DNA from: Mycobacteriales bacterium
Lineage (GTDB): Bacteria > Actinomycetota > Actinomycetes > Mycobacteriales > QHCE01
Assembly: GCA_013362805.1 (NCBI GenBank)
Contig: JABFVL010000004.1
Coordinates: 200,034 to 264,033, forward strand
Direction: 5' to 3'
Length of the DNA: 64,000 bases
Positions 46,763 to 55,723 of the stretch are shown here, one piece after another. The position numbers were made by a program, and so were the translations under genes. Position 1 is the stretch's first letter. Each line of letters begins with the position of its first letter. The notes beneath the pieces were generated by a model that had not been told where the DNA came from, made no database searches, and saw only the letters and a program-made list of their open reading frames with translations.

Positions 46763-48682
46763 CTAACCGTCTAGGCGTGACAACGCGGCGCGAGCGATGT
46801 CGCCGTCCGTGGTGTACCAAAACGGCGGCAGCGTGTTGCGAATGAACCCGCCATACCGAGCGTTGTGCAGCCTGGAATCGAGGATGGCAACTACACCTTT
46901 ATCGTCGGCCGCCCGCACCAAACGACCCGCGCCCTGCGCGATGCGCACGGCGGCATGGGGCACGGAAACCGCCATGAATCCCGAACTGCCAGCCTCATCG
47001 GCGGCACGGGCACGTGCTGCCATCAGGGGATCGTCGGGGCGCGGGAAGGGCAACCGGTCGATAACGACGAGTTGACATGAAGGACCAGGAACGTCAACAC
47101 CCTGCCAGAGGGACATCACCCCCAGCAGGCATGACGCTGGCTCATCTTTGAACTGTCGCACCAGGTTAGAAAGTGAGTCATCGCCCTGGAGCAGCACTGG
47201 CAAATCTGTTGCTTCGCGCAACAACTCCGCGGCCTGCCCGGCGGCTTTCCTGGAGGAGAACAATCCAAGGGCGCGTCCGCCCGCTGATTCAACGAGCCTC
47301 AACAGCTCCTTGCCCGCTTCCTCCGACAGGCCTGACATCCCAGGTTTTGGCAACCGTGAGGCGACGTAAAGAATGCCTTGTTTTGGATAGTCAAATGGCG
47401 AGCCAACATCCAATCCACGCCAGCTTGGGCCTGATTCTTCTTTGGTGAGGCCTACCGAGCCGGCGACTTGATCGAATTTCCCGCCTAGTGCGAGCGTGGC
47501 TGAGGTGAGAACGACTGTGCGAGCGGCATACAGACCGGTTGCGAGCAGCCCGGAGACAGACAGCGGCGCGACGAGCACGCTGGATCGGCCGCGTTCATCG
47601 GTTTCTGACCAGACGACGTCATGATCGGCGTTGGCGGCGATGCGGGTGGCGGTTTCGGTAAGGTCTCGCAATGCCTGCTTCGCTTGGTTTTTCTCGACGA
47701 CATCTGGGTCTTCGGAACTGACCGAGCCGAGCACGTTGCCGGCCCGCCGGGCCGTGCCCTCTACCAGTGTCACCATTTCTTTGAGGGGCTCGGGCAAAGG
47801 TCGCAGCTGCCGAGGCGTGATGGTGTCGAGGACAGCCGCCAGCCCGTCGGCGGTTTCGGCGAGTTGATCGCGCACGTCCATTCCCGCGATTTTCGCGGTG
47901 CGGGCGACCCGGGTTACCGACTCTGGCGACAGGTTGGCTTTCGCCGCGTTGGTGACGTGTGAGGTGAGTTCGTGGGCTTCATCGATGATGAGCAGGTCGT
48001 GTTCGGGCAGAATTTGGCCGTCGCCAGCCAGATCGATCGCCAGCAAGGTGTGGTTTGTCACGATTATGTCCGCTTCGCGGGCTCGAACCCGAGCAGCCTC
48101 AGCGAAACACTCTTCGCCAAAGGGACAACGCGTTGCTCCCACACATTCGCGGGCGGGCATCGACACATGGCGCCAGATCGCGTCTTCCACGCCAGGATCC
48201 AAGTCGTTGCGATCGCCGGTGTCGCTCTCCAATGCCCATTCACGGACATGGCCTATGGCTTTACCCAGCTTTCCAATTTCCCCCACCCATTGAGGTCCAT
48301 CATCGAACAGGGAATCGCTCTCGGCCTCAAGCTTGGCCAGGCAGGCGTAGTTATGCCGACCTTTCAGCAATGCGAATGTCGGCTTGCGGCCCAGCACTGG
48401 GGTGACCGATTTCACCAAGCGCGGCAAATCGTGTTCGACCAGCTGGGCTTGCAACGCCAAAGTAGCTGTGGCGATGACGGTGCGCCTGGCCGCGTGCAGC
48501 GCCGGCACCAGGTAACCCAGAGACTTACCGGTCCCCGTGCCGGCTTGTACAAGAAGGTGTTCATCTTTATCTATTGCCTGGGCCACGGCCCGCACCATGT
48601 CGAGCTGCCCGGGTCGCTCCACCCCACCAGGTACCGCTTTCACAGCGGCGGCCAACACGTCTTCAACTGTGGGGGCAGGCAT
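46763..48682 (-). CDS. dinG: ATP-dependent helicase, DinG family (XPD-like)
   Basis: This superfamily 2 iron-sulfur helicase unwinds DNA 5'-3', including R-loops and damaged structures. The ~640-residue protein has QAGTGTGKSLGYLVPAL (Walker A, ~45-60 from this start), IIDEAHELTSHVT (DEAH), and four Cys between I and II (NYACLAKL, CVGATRCPFGEEC) that fit the [4Fe-4S] cluster. It also has GVMSLWQGVDVPG and AQGAGRLVRAADDKGVVAILD (motif VI). I prefer the ATG at 48682 (MPAPTVEDVLAAAVKAVPGG); an upstream ATG at 48739 adds 19 residues. It corresponds to Rv1329c. Confidence 0.92.
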   Translation of the reverse strand: MPAPTVEDVLAAAVKAVPGGVERPGQLDMVRAVAQAIDKDEHLLVQAGTGTGKSLGYLVPALHAARRTVIATATLALQAQLVEHDLPRLVKSVTPVLGRKPTFALLKGRHNYACLAKLEAESDSLFDDGPQWVGEIGKLGKAIGHVREWALESDTGDRNDLDPGVEDAIWRHVSMPARECVGATRCPFGEECFAEAARVRAREADIIVTNHTLLAIDLAGDGQILPEHDLLIIDEAHELTSHVTNAAKANLSPESVTRVARTAKIAGMDVRDQLAETADGLAAVLDTITPRQLRPLPEPLKEMVTLVEGTARRAGNVLGSVSSEDPDVVEKNQAKQALRDLTETATRIAANADHDVVWSETDERGRSSVLVAPLSVSGLLATGLYAARTVVLTSATLALGGKFDQVAGSVGLTKEESGPSWRGLDVGSPFDYPKQGILYVASRLPKPGMSGLSEEAGKELLRLVESAGGRALGLFSSRKAAGQAAELLREATDLPVLLQGDDSLSNLVRQFKDEPASCLLGVMSLWQGVDVPGPSCQLVVIDRLPFPRPDDPLMAARARAADEAGSSGFMAVSVPHAAVRIAQGAGRLVRAADDKGVVAILDSRLHNARYGGFIRNTLPPFWYTTDGDIARAALSRLDG

Positions 48683-48803
48683 GGAAACAAACGTTAGCCG
48701 AGCCTCTCGCGGCGCGGCGGACCGCGTCATGGGGTGCATTTCACTTTAACTACGGATCCATCTCGCCAGCGAAAAAGCCTGAGTTTCCTCTAGCATCAGC
48801 GAG

Positions 48804-49430
48804 GTGCGTATTAGCCTTCGTCCCACTGAGGACGCATTTTTCGGGTTTTTCAGTCAAGCGGCACAAAACCTCGTAGCCGCAGCCGACGTTTTGGCTGAGC
48901 TTGGACAGCCGAACGCGAATCATCAATCAATTTCTGAGCGCTTGGTGGATTTGGAACATTCCAGCGACGAAATCACTCACGAGCTAATTCGAAAGCTGAA
49001 CTCGAGCTTCATCACCCCTTTTGACCGAGAAGACATTTACCGGCTCGGTGGTGGCCTGGACGATGTAATGGACCACATCGAGGCCGCTGGCACTTTGGTG
49101 TATTTGTACGGACTTACCTCTTTGCCCGCCATTCCGCGCGAAGCAAATGAAATGCTGGAAACAATCCAAGCGTGCGCCCGTTCCACCGCCGAAGCGATGC
49201 CGCGATTGAAAGATCGCAAAGGCTTGGAAGAATTTTGGATCGAAGTCAATCGGTTGGAAAACCAAGGCGACCGCGCATATCGAATGCTTTTGGTGCGCCT
49301 ATATTCCGGCGAATATGACGCCTTGACGGTTCTCAAACTCAAAGAGGTCGTTGACGAGTTGGAGCGAGCGATCGACGCCTTTGAAGCGGTCGCCAACACC
49401 GTCGAAACTATTGTGGTCAAGGAGTCCTAG
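48804..49430 (+). CDS. DUF47 PhoU-like phosphate-transport accessory protein
   Basis: This 208-residue all-helical protein is the usual partner of Pit-type phosphate permeases. It starts MRISLRPTEDAFFGFFSQAA. It carries the D/E-x-x-H-type metal-binding helices (LVDLEHSSDEITHELIRKLNSSFITPFDREDIYRL and RLENQGDRAYRMLLVRLYSG), which in the family bind metal clusters. The GTG at 48804 follows TAGCAT by 7 nt and lacks a Shine-Dalgarno, consistent with leaderless translation. The pit gene follows after 30 nt. Confidence 0.88.
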   Translation: MRISLRPTEDAFFGFFSQAAQNLVAAADVLAELGQPNANHQSISERLVDLEHSSDEITHELIRKLNSSFITPFDREDIYRLGGGLDDVMDHIEAAGTLVYLYGLTSLPAIPREANEMLETIQACARSTAEAMPRLKDRKGLEEFWIEVNRLENQGDRAYRMLLVRLYSGEYDALTVLKLKEVVDELERAIDAFEAVANTVETIVVKES

Positions 49431-49460
49431 AGTGAGCCCGAACCCCTACCGGGTGATCGC

Positions 49461-50456
49461 ATGGAGCTAACAGCTGTGCTCGCGATTATCATAATCGCGC
49501 TGGTCTTCGACTACACCAACGGTTTTCACGACGCCGCGAACGCTATCGCCACCTCGGTGTCAACCCGAGCACTCACCCCTCGGACCGCGCTCGCCATGGC
49601 GGCGCTGATGAACCTACTCGGTGCGCTTATCGGCGAGGGCGTAGCCAAAACGGTGGGCAGCGGCATCATCGACCCTCCAGAGGATTCAACCGGGTTGTTG
49701 GTTGTTGCTTGTGGTCTTGGCGGAGCCATCACTTGGAACATGATCACGTGGTATTTCGGCCTGCCCTCCTCGTCTTCTCACGCCCTCATTGGTGGGCTGG
49801 TTGGTGCGGCAATGGCAGCGGGATCAACTGTCTATTGGAGTGGCATCACCGAGAAGGTAGTCATTCCGATGATCCTTTCGCCGCTTATTGGTTTCGCGCT
49901 GGCATATGTGTTTATGCTGGCGATTCTTTGGATATTTCGTAAAGGTCACCCAGCGAAATTGTCGCGCGGTTTCCGCTGGGCACAGACGGGTTCAGCTGGG
50001 GCGATGGCCCTGGGGCACGGCCTGCAGGACGGACAAAAGACCGCTGGCGTCATTGTCCTAGCCCTCACCACGGGTGGCTTTCACAGCTCGGATTCGATCC
50101 CGCTTTGGGTCAAGTTGATCGTCGCGACGGCTTTGGCGGCGGGCACATACGCGGGCGGCTGGCGAATCATGCGTACCCTCGGCCGGAGAATCATTCACCT
50201 CGATCCACCACGCGGGTTCGCGGCCGAGGCGGTGGCGTCTGGTGTCCTTTACACGGCCGCATACGCCTTTCACGCGCCCATCTCCACCACGCATGTAATC
50301 ACCTCAGCCGTCGCTGGGGTGGGGGCTACCAAGCGATTTTCCGCCGTTCGATGGGGAGTCGCGGGCGATATCGTCACCGCCTGGATTTCAACCATTCCAG
50401 CCGCGGCGGCAATGGCCGCGACCATGTTCCTGTTGCTCCGCCCTTTGATGATTTAG
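49461..50456 (+). CDS. pit: Low-affinity inorganic phosphate transporter (PiT family)
   Basis: This is a proton- or cation-coupled phosphate (metal-phosphate) permease of 331 residues and about ten TM helices. The two PD001131 signature repeats are present: FDYTNGFHDAANAIATSVSTRAL near residue 15 and the second repeat YAFHAPISTTHVITSAVAGVGATKRF near 270. GLPSSSSHALIGGLVG is also visible. It is cotranscribed with the DUF47 gene. A structured leader and an HAD-like gene follow. Confidence 0.93.
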   Translation: MELTAVLAIIIIALVFDYTNGFHDAANAIATSVSTRALTPRTALAMAALMNLLGALIGEGVAKTVGSGIIDPPEDSTGLLVVACGLGGAITWNMITWYFGLPSSSSHALIGGLVGAAMAAGSTVYWSGITEKVVIPMILSPLIGFALAYVFMLAILWIFRKGHPAKLSRGFRWAQTGSAGAMALGHGLQDGQKTAGVIVLALTTGGFHSSDSIPLWVKLIVATALAAGTYAGGWRIMRTLGRRIIHLDPPRGFAAEAVASGVLYTAAYAFHAPISTTHVITSAVAGVGATKRFSAVRWGVAGDIVTAWISTIPAAAAMAATMFLLLRPLMI

Positions 50457-50473
50457 TGCAATTTGTGCGAGTC

Positions 50474-50570
50474 AACTAAGAGCGCAACCTATTGGGCGGC
50501 AAGCCTTGTAAGGTGGGGAAACAAAATCACCCGGTACATCCGGGATCGAGGTTTTCGTCGACTCTTAGTT
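50474..50570 (+). ncRNA. Possible structured 5' leader of the HAD-like gene
   Basis: AACTAAGAG (50474-50482) and CTCTTAGTT (50562-50570) are perfect inverted copies about 80 nt apart. They enclose two smaller, partly competing hairpins: GGTG/CACC (512-531) and CCCGG/CCGGG (530-544). The unit ends 17 nt before the ATG. It could be a cis-regulatory RNA or the terminator region of pit. No known riboswitch consensus is matched. Confidence 0.25.
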
Positions 50571-50587
50571 CAGCAGAAAGTAGCACT

Positions 50588-51145
50588 ATGCAAACCCCCC
50601 GTGATTTAGTGGCTGCGCCGGCCATTGGTGTTGATATCGGTGGCGTCCTCATCGAGCGCTGGGACGACGAACGCTATCTGGCCAGCCCAGATTGGGAACT
50701 TTTTGAGCGGCTGCCCGTCACGGGGGCTTTGACGGCACTCACCCAATTGGTTGATGCCTTCGCGGGCAAAGTGTATTTGGTGTCGAAATGCGGAGTGCGC
50801 GGCGAATACGCCAGCCGGCTGTGGCTTTCCCACCACCGGGTCTTGGAGCAAACAGGGCTGAATCCACTCAACGTCTGGTTCTGCCGCCAGTGGAGCGACA
50901 AGGCCGAGATCGCACGGCAGCTTGGCCTTTCCTCTTTCGTCGATGACCGCATCGAAGTGCTTGCACAAATGGATTCGGTGCCCTACCGCTATCTGTTCGG
51001 TGAACTGGGCGCCAACGCTTTGCCGGGAATGCTTCCAGCGCCCACCTGGCCGCAGCTCATCACCAGCATCATCGGCGCCGGCCTAGTGGGCACCCCAGCT
51101 GTCCCCAGTGAGCCAAAAGCCGCGATGTCGGGACCGGCAAGCTAA
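50588..51145 (+). CDS. HAD-like phosphohydrolase family protein
   Basis: The 185-residue protein begins with a HAD motif I, AIGVDIGGVLIERWDD, in which the nucleophile Asp16 is kept but the second Asp of D-x-D is Gly. Motif II is VYLVSKCG and motif IV is SSFVDDRIEVL. There are few cap insertions. Loss of the second Asp suggests a modified reaction or a non-phosphatase role. The substrate is unknown. The ATG at 50588 is preceded by an AG-rich site. Its stop overlaps that of the convergent mini-membrane protein gene. Confidence 0.7.
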   Translation: MQTPRDLVAAPAIGVDIGGVLIERWDDERYLASPDWELFERLPVTGALTALTQLVDAFAGKVYLVSKCGVRGEYASRLWLSHHRVLEQTGLNPLNVWFCRQWSDKAEIARQLGLSSFVDDRIEVLAQMDSVPYRYLFGELGANALPGMLPAPTWPQLITSIIGAGLVGTPAVPSEPKAAMSGPAS

Positions 51146-51297
51146 CTTTGTGCCATCAGATAAAGCGCGCCGCCCGCCGCGATGACTCCAACTACCAGCA
51201 GCAACGCGCCCATGATGAAGCTTTTTACAACTTTGTACACCAGCCAAGCGCCCACAAGAGCAGCTAACACAATGAGCAGCGAGACGCCGATCTCCAT
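51142..51297 (-). CDS. Small one- or two-helix membrane protein
   Basis: From the ATG at 51297 (preceded by AAAGGTG) the 51-residue product is almost entirely hydrophobic: MEIGVSLLIVLAALVGAWLV, YKVVKSFI and MGALLLVVGVIAAGGALYLM. This suggests a helical hairpin with a short basic turn. The frame opens at 51330, but the added residues lack a start signal. The family is unknown. It lies just upstream of pstB's end in - strand orientation, i.e. it precedes nothing and is likely monocistronic. Confidence 0.6.
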   Translation of the reverse strand: MEIGVSLLIVLAALVGAWLVYKVVKSFIMGALLLVVGVIAAGGALYLMAQS

Positions 51298-51370
51298 AAT
51301 GTGCACCTTTCTTTCATGCGAATAGCGCACACCTTAACGTCTGCCGCCCACTGCCGTACAAGGTCCAGGA

Positions 51371-52243
51371 TTATCCGAAGCGCCCAGCGATGTAGTCAGC
51401 GGTGCGACGATCTCCGGGACTGTTGAAGATCGTCGTGGTTTGGTCCATTTCCACGAGCCGCCCAAAACGCTCGCCGTCATCGTCGAGCTCGGCCGTGAAG
51501 AAGGCTGTCCGGTCGCTGATCCGCGCGGCCTGCTGCATGTTGTGGGTGACAATCACGATGGTGTACTTCTTCGCCAATTCCAGCAGCAGCTCCTCAATAC
51601 GCGAGGTCGCAATGGGGTCAAGCGCCGAGCAGGGTTCGTCAGCCAAAATGACTTCCGGCCCCGCGGCGATGGTGCGAGCAATACACAGACGCTGCTGCTG
51701 CCCACCCGAGAGCGACAAGCCGCTGGCTTTGAGCTTGTTCTTCACCTCGTCCCACAATGCGGCGCCGGTCAAAGCTTCTTCGACAACGTCATCGAGTTCT
51801 GCTTTGGACAACTTGCGCCCGTGAACTCGTGGACCGTAGGCGACGTTGTCATAGATTGACTTAGGGAAAGGGGTCGGTTTTTGGAACACCATTCCGATAT
51901 GACGACGCACTTCAATGGGGTCAACCTGTGATGCGTAAATGTCCTGGTCGTGGTAGGTCACTGACCCGGTCATACTCGCCCCTGGCACCAAATCGTTCAT
52001 TCGGTTCAGTGCCCTGAGCACCGTAGATTTACCGCAACCCGATGGGCCGATCAACGCGGTAATTTCCCGCTCGCCGATTCTTAGATCGACATGCCTGACC
52101 GCTTTGAACGCGCCATAGCTCACTGACACATCCCGCATTTCCAGCACCGTCTGCGCTTCCCGATAGTTCGGGACTTTCTCCTGCGGGGTGATTTCAACGC
52201 CGCCCCGGCTCGATGGCATCACTGTGACCATGTCATTCACCAT
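51371..52243 (-). CDS. pstB: Phosphate ABC transporter ATP-binding protein
   Basis: This is the ATPase of the high-affinity Pst system, 290 residues. Walker A is [21 protein letters not shown]-loop FQKPTPFP, signature [16 protein letters not shown], Walker [14 protein letters not shown], and switch His VTHNMQQA. The N-terminal ~35 residues before the core are variable. It is the last gene of pstSCAB and overlaps pstA by 7 nt. Confidence 0.97.
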   Translation of the reverse strand: MVNDMVTVMPSSRGGVEITPQEKVPNYREAQTVLEMRDVSVSYGAFKAVRHVDLRIGEREITALIGPSGCGKSTVLRALNRMNDLVPGASMTGSVTYHDQDIYASQVDPIEVRRHIGMVFQKPTPFPKSIYDNVAYGPRVHGRKLSKAELDDVVEEALTGAALWDEVKNKLKASGLSLSGGQQQRLCIARTIAAGPEVILADEPCSALDPIATSRIEELLLELAKKYTIVIVTHNMQQAARISDRTAFFTAELDDDGERFGRLVEMDQTTTIFNSPGDRRTADYIAGRFG

Positions 52244-53130
52244 TTCTTCGCGTAGCGGTTTCTAATGAAGATCGCGAGCGCATTCATCGCCAACAAGATG
52301 GCGAGGAGCAGCACAATTGCCGCCGAAGCCAATTCTTGGAAGCCGTCAAAAGGCGCTTTGATCAGGTTGAAAATTTGGATCGGCAAGGTGGTGTACACGC
52401 TGTCGAAGCCGTCTGGGTTGAACAACACAAGCGTCACCGCGCCCAACATGAGCAGCGGCGCGGCTTCACCAATGGCTCGCGATACGGCCAAGATGCTGCC
52501 GGTAGCGATGCCCGGCACCGCGGCGGGCAGCACCTGGCGCCATACCGTTTGCCATTTGCTCGCCCCCAACGCCAATGACGCGTGTCGAATGCTTGAGGGC
52601 ACCGCGCGGATTGCTTCTCGCGAGGCGATGATGACGGTGGGCAAGACCAGCAGCGCCAATGTGATCGCTGCGGTAATGACCGAGAATCCAAGGCCAAATG
52701 CCCGGGCGATAATGCCTAGACCCAAAATACCGAAGACGATGCTCGGCACACCGGCCAAGTTTTGGATATTCAGTTCAAGAATCCGGTTATACCAACGTCG
52801 ATTGTCCGCGTATTCCTCGAGATAAATCGCAGCGGAAATGCCCAGAGGCAATGCGATCGCAGCTGTCGTCAATACGACCCACAGAGTTCCCAGAATCGCG
52901 CTTTGCACACCCGCGGTGTCGATTCGCGATTTGCGGGCGGTGGGCATGCCTTCCCACAGTCGTGAATCTAGACGTGACCAGCCCTTATATACAACGAAGG
53001 CCAGCAACGCGAGCAAAAATCCGAGCGCGAAAAATACACAGGCACGAATGGCGAAGTTGAAGGCGAGTTCCGCCAAGCGAGGCCGGCGACGGGTAAGCAC
53101 CAATGGTGTGTTCAGGCTTTGCGCGCTCAT
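52237..53130 (-). CDS. pstA: Phosphate ABC transporter permease PstA
   Basis: This is the inner-membrane permease, 297 residues with six TM helices. The EAA-type loop that contacts PstB is [30 protein letters not shown]; the typical [36 protein letters not shown] is also present. The coding sequence overlaps pstC by 4 nt and pstB by 7 nt. Confidence 0.96.
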   Translation of the reverse strand: MSAQSLNTPLVLTRRRPRLAELAFNFAIRACVFFALGFLLALLAFVVYKGWSRLDSRLWEGMPTARKSRIDTAGVQSAILGTLWVVLTTAAIALPLGISAAIYLEEYADNRRWYNRILELNIQNLAGVPSIVFGILGLGIIARAFGLGFSVITAAITLALLVLPTVIIASREAIRAVPSSIRHASLALGASKWQTVWRQVLPAAVPGIATGSILAVSRAIGEAAPLLMLGAVTLVLFNPDGFDSVYTTLPIQIFNLIKAPFDGFQELASAAIVLLLAILLAMNALAIFIRNRYAKKW

Positions 53131-54089
53131 TCGTACACCTCCCGGTATTTCCGAACGAGGCGGATGCTGTACGCGTTCAGCAGGAACGTCAGTACGAACA
53201 ACAGCGCGCCCACGGCGAAAATAGTGTTGTAATGCGTCGTGCCCACCGGCACATCTCCCTGGCCAGCAGCCGCGATATACGCGGTCAATGTTTCAGCGGC
53301 TTTCACGGGGTTGAATTCGACTTTGTTAGCCACCAAGCCGGCGGCGATAGTGACGATCATGGTTTCGCCAACCGCGCGTGACACCCCGAGCACCACGGCG
53401 GCGGTAACGCCAGAAAAGGCAGCGGGGAAAACCACTCTGGTGGAAACCTGCATTTTCGAGGAGGCCAAGGCGTATGCGCCGTCCCGCAAGCTCGCTGGTA
53501 CCGCGGAAAAGGCATCTTCGGCCACACTCGCGATGGTAGGAATAATCATTACTCCCATGGCTATTCCGGCGACCAGCATGTTTTGGAACTCGGGTTTGTC
53601 ATCACCTGGCCACAGGTCGCGCAGCAGCGGATTCAGCATTTGCAATGCGATAAAGCCATATACCACGCTGGGAATTCCGGCCAAGAGTTCAATAGCGGGC
53701 TTTACAATCCCGCGAAAACGTCTCGACGCATATTCGGACAGATAGATGGCGGTGCCTAGACCAAATGGAACCGCGATGAGCAGCGCAATAAGAGTGACTT
53801 CAATTGTGGCTGCGAGCAGTGGAAGAACGCCGTATTCCGGATCACTGAATAGCGGGGTCCACTTGGTCTCGGTAAAGAAATCCACAATGTTGACATCGCG
53901 GAAGAACTTGTAAGCTGGCCCGGCTAGCGCAACGATGATCCCGATCGTTGTCGCGACGGAGACTACCGCCGCGACGCGCAAGCCGATTTCGATGGCGTGC
54001 TCACCTCGCCGGGCCCGCTTTGGCGTCAACAGCTCATTCCCGCGTGGAGCATCCTCCGCGCGGAAAATCAGCTTTTTGTCGGCGGTCAC
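53127..54089 (-). CDS. pstC: Phosphate ABC transporter permease PstC
   Basis: This is the second permease, 320 residues, with six TM helices. PstC signatures are YLSEYASRRFRGIVKPAIELLAGIPSVVYGFIAL and the cytoplasmic loop PASLRDGAYALASSKMQVSTRVVFPAAFSGV. It pairs with PstA in the membrane. It overlaps the pstS stop by 4 nt. Confidence 0.96.
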   Translation of the reverse strand: MTADKKLIFRAEDAPRGNELLTPKRARRGEHAIEIGLRVAAVVSVATTIGIIVALAGPAYKFFRDVNIVDFFTETKWTPLFSDPEYGVLPLLAATIEVTLIALLIAVPFGLGTAIYLSEYASRRFRGIVKPAIELLAGIPSVVYGFIALQMLNPLLRDLWPGDDKPEFQNMLVAGIAMGVMIIPTIASVAEDAFSAVPASLRDGAYALASSKMQVSTRVVFPAAFSGVTAAVVLGVSRAVGETMIVTIAAGLVANKVEFNPVKAAETLTAYIAAAGQGDVPVGTTHYNTIFAVGALLFVLTFLLNAYSIRLVRKYREVYE

Positions 54090-55036
54090 GCTTTTGCCTT
54101 TACCGCTTCATACTGCTTACTCAATTCGGTCTTCTGAGCATCGGTAAGCGGAACGTATTTGGCCTCGTTGACCACATCGTCAATGTTGTCGATGTAGAAC
54201 TCAACGAAGTCAATTGTTTCTTCACGTTCGAGCGCTTTGTCGCTCACATAGACGTAGAGAGGTCGGCTCAGCGGTGCGTATGTTCCATCTTGCGCTGTCT
54301 CAACGCTTGGGGCTACACAGCCGTTGCCGCTATCGATCTTGAGTGCCTTCAACTTGTCGGTGTTTTCCTCGAAATAGGTAAACCCGAAATAACCCAGCGC
54401 GCCCTCATCCGCTGACACACCTTGTACCAGCAGATTGTCGTCTTCAGAGGGCGTGTAGTTCGTTGTGGAACGCTTTTCTTCACCATTGATTTCTTTGGTG
54501 AAGTAGTCGAAGGTGCCCGAATCGGTGCCCGGGCCGAAGAGGCTTAGTTTCTTATCGGGGAAACTTGAATCAACATCATTCCAGTTGTCTACTGGTGAAT
54601 CTTTATCCCAAATCTTCTTGAGCTGTTCCGTGGTGAGACAGTCCACGAAATCGTTGTTTTTGTTAACAACTACACTCAGCGCGTCATTCGCTACTTCGAG
54701 CTCGGCGTACTTTATGCCTTTGGCATCGCAAGCGGCTTTCTCGGTGTCTTTAATTGGCCGCGACGCGTCGGCAATATCTATTTCTCCGTTACAAAATTTT
54801 TCAAAACCGCCACCGGTTCCGGAAGTTCCAACGGACACTTTTACTTTCGGCTGTTCTTCGGCATAAAGCTCGGCGGCAACGGAGGTTAGCGGCCCCACGG
54901 TCGAAGAGCCGTCGGCCTTCACCGAACCCTCCAGCTGGCCTTTATCATCGGATCCACATGCCGCGAGTGCCATCACTAGCGGCAACGCAATCGCCCCTGC
55001 GATTAATAGATGTTTTCTTATCGTCATGCCGCTCAC
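54086..55036 (-). CDS. pstS: Phosphate-binding lipoprotein PstS
   Basis: This is the extracytoplasmic phosphate receptor, 316 residues. A lipoprotein signal peptide ends in ALAACGSDD, with lipidated Cys27. The phosphate-loop elements ADGSSTVGPLT and VGTSGTGGGFEKFCNGEIDIADASRP are typical. GPGTDSGTFDYFTKEI follows. The start is GTG 55036 or ATG 55027, neither with a good ribosome site. It leads pstSCAB, and a PHO-box-like direct repeat lies just upstream. Confidence 0.96.
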   Translation of the reverse strand: MSGMTIRKHLLIAGAIALPLVMALAACGSDDKGQLEGSVKADGSSTVGPLTSVAAELYAEEQPKVKVSVGTSGTGGGFEKFCNGEIDIADASRPIKDTEKAACDAKGIKYAELEVANDALSVVVNKNNDFVDCLTTEQLKKIWDKDSPVDNWNDVDSSFPDKKLSLFGPGTDSGTFDYFTKEINGEEKRSTTNYTPSEDDNLLVQGVSADEGALGYFGFTYFEENTDKLKALKIDSGNGCVAPSVETAQDGTYAPLSRPLYVYVSDKALEREETIDFVEFYIDNIDDVVNEAKYVPLTDAQKTELSKQYEAVKAKA

Positions 55037-55068
55037 TGTTCCGAGCGGGGTTGACCCTCACCTCTCCA

Positions 55069-55090
55069 CAAAGTGAACCCGACTTGAACC
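55069..55090 (-). promoter_or_regulatory. PHO-box-like direct repeat upstream of pstS
   Basis: On the - strand, GGTTCAAGTCG is followed directly by GGTTCACTTTG, two 11-nt units matching the actinobacterial PhoP pattern G(T)TCAC(C). A third weaker unit, GGTTCGTCAGC, occurs at 55111-55121. It is 33 nt before the pstS start, consistent with PhoP activation under phosphate limitation. Confidence 0.6.
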
Positions 55091-55147
55091 ATTTGTCAAA
55101 ATTTGGTCACGCTGACGAACCAAACGAACACAAATTGGCAGTCGACC

Positions 55148-55687
55148 CTAAAAAAGTCGCAGGTTATCGCTGGTCTGCACGCCCTCAATCTCCAGCAGCC
55201 GCAATTTCGTCACCACACCACCAGCCCCAGAAAACCCACCATTTTTGCCATCGGCAGCCACTACCCGGTGGCACGGAATCACCAACACAAACGGGTTCGC
55301 CCCCAGCGCCTGCCCTACCGCCCTAGACAAACCCACCGAGCCAAGCTCTCGCGCGATATCGCCGTACGTCACGGTCGCACCCACTGGAATAGCTCTAGTG
55401 CGTTCATACACTCGCCGATGGAACTCTGGAACCGCCCTCGTGTCCAATTCCACGAACGAAAGATCAACACGCTCGCCCGACAACAACGCGGTGAGCCCAT
55501 CAATCACGGGCCGCACAGCCTCCGATGGCGCGGCTTCGCTTGCCTCCGGAAACTGCCTATGCACCCGGGCCCGGGTCAGACCAGTCGACCGCTCGGGCAG
55601 CTGCACCCCGCACACACCGCGCTCACTCCAAATAATCGCGCACGGCCCGATCGGAGTTTCGAACAACGCGAACCTGGATGCAGCCAT
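55148..55687 (-). CDS. ogt: Methylated-DNA-[protein]-cysteine S-methyltransferase
   Basis: This suicide repair protein removes O6-methyl groups from guanine. The 179-residue product has the C-terminal active site VIPCHRVVAADGKNGGFSG, with acceptor Cys ~148, and the winged-helix ARELGSVGLSRAVGQALGANP (Arg finger). The N-terminal RNase H-like domain is short. It is close to mshD but separated by 36 nt, same strand. Confidence 0.95.
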   Translation of the reverse strand: MAASRFALFETPIGPCAIIWSERGVCGVQLPERSTGLTRARVHRQFPEASEAAPSEAVRPVIDGLTALLSGERVDLSFVELDTRAVPEFHRRVYERTRAIPVGATVTYGDIARELGSVGLSRAVGQALGANPFVLVIPCHRVVAADGKNGGFSGAGGVVTKLRLLEIEGVQTSDNLRLF

Positions 55688-55723
55688 GTCACCAGCCTAG
55701 CCACGGGTTTAGCCGCTATATAT

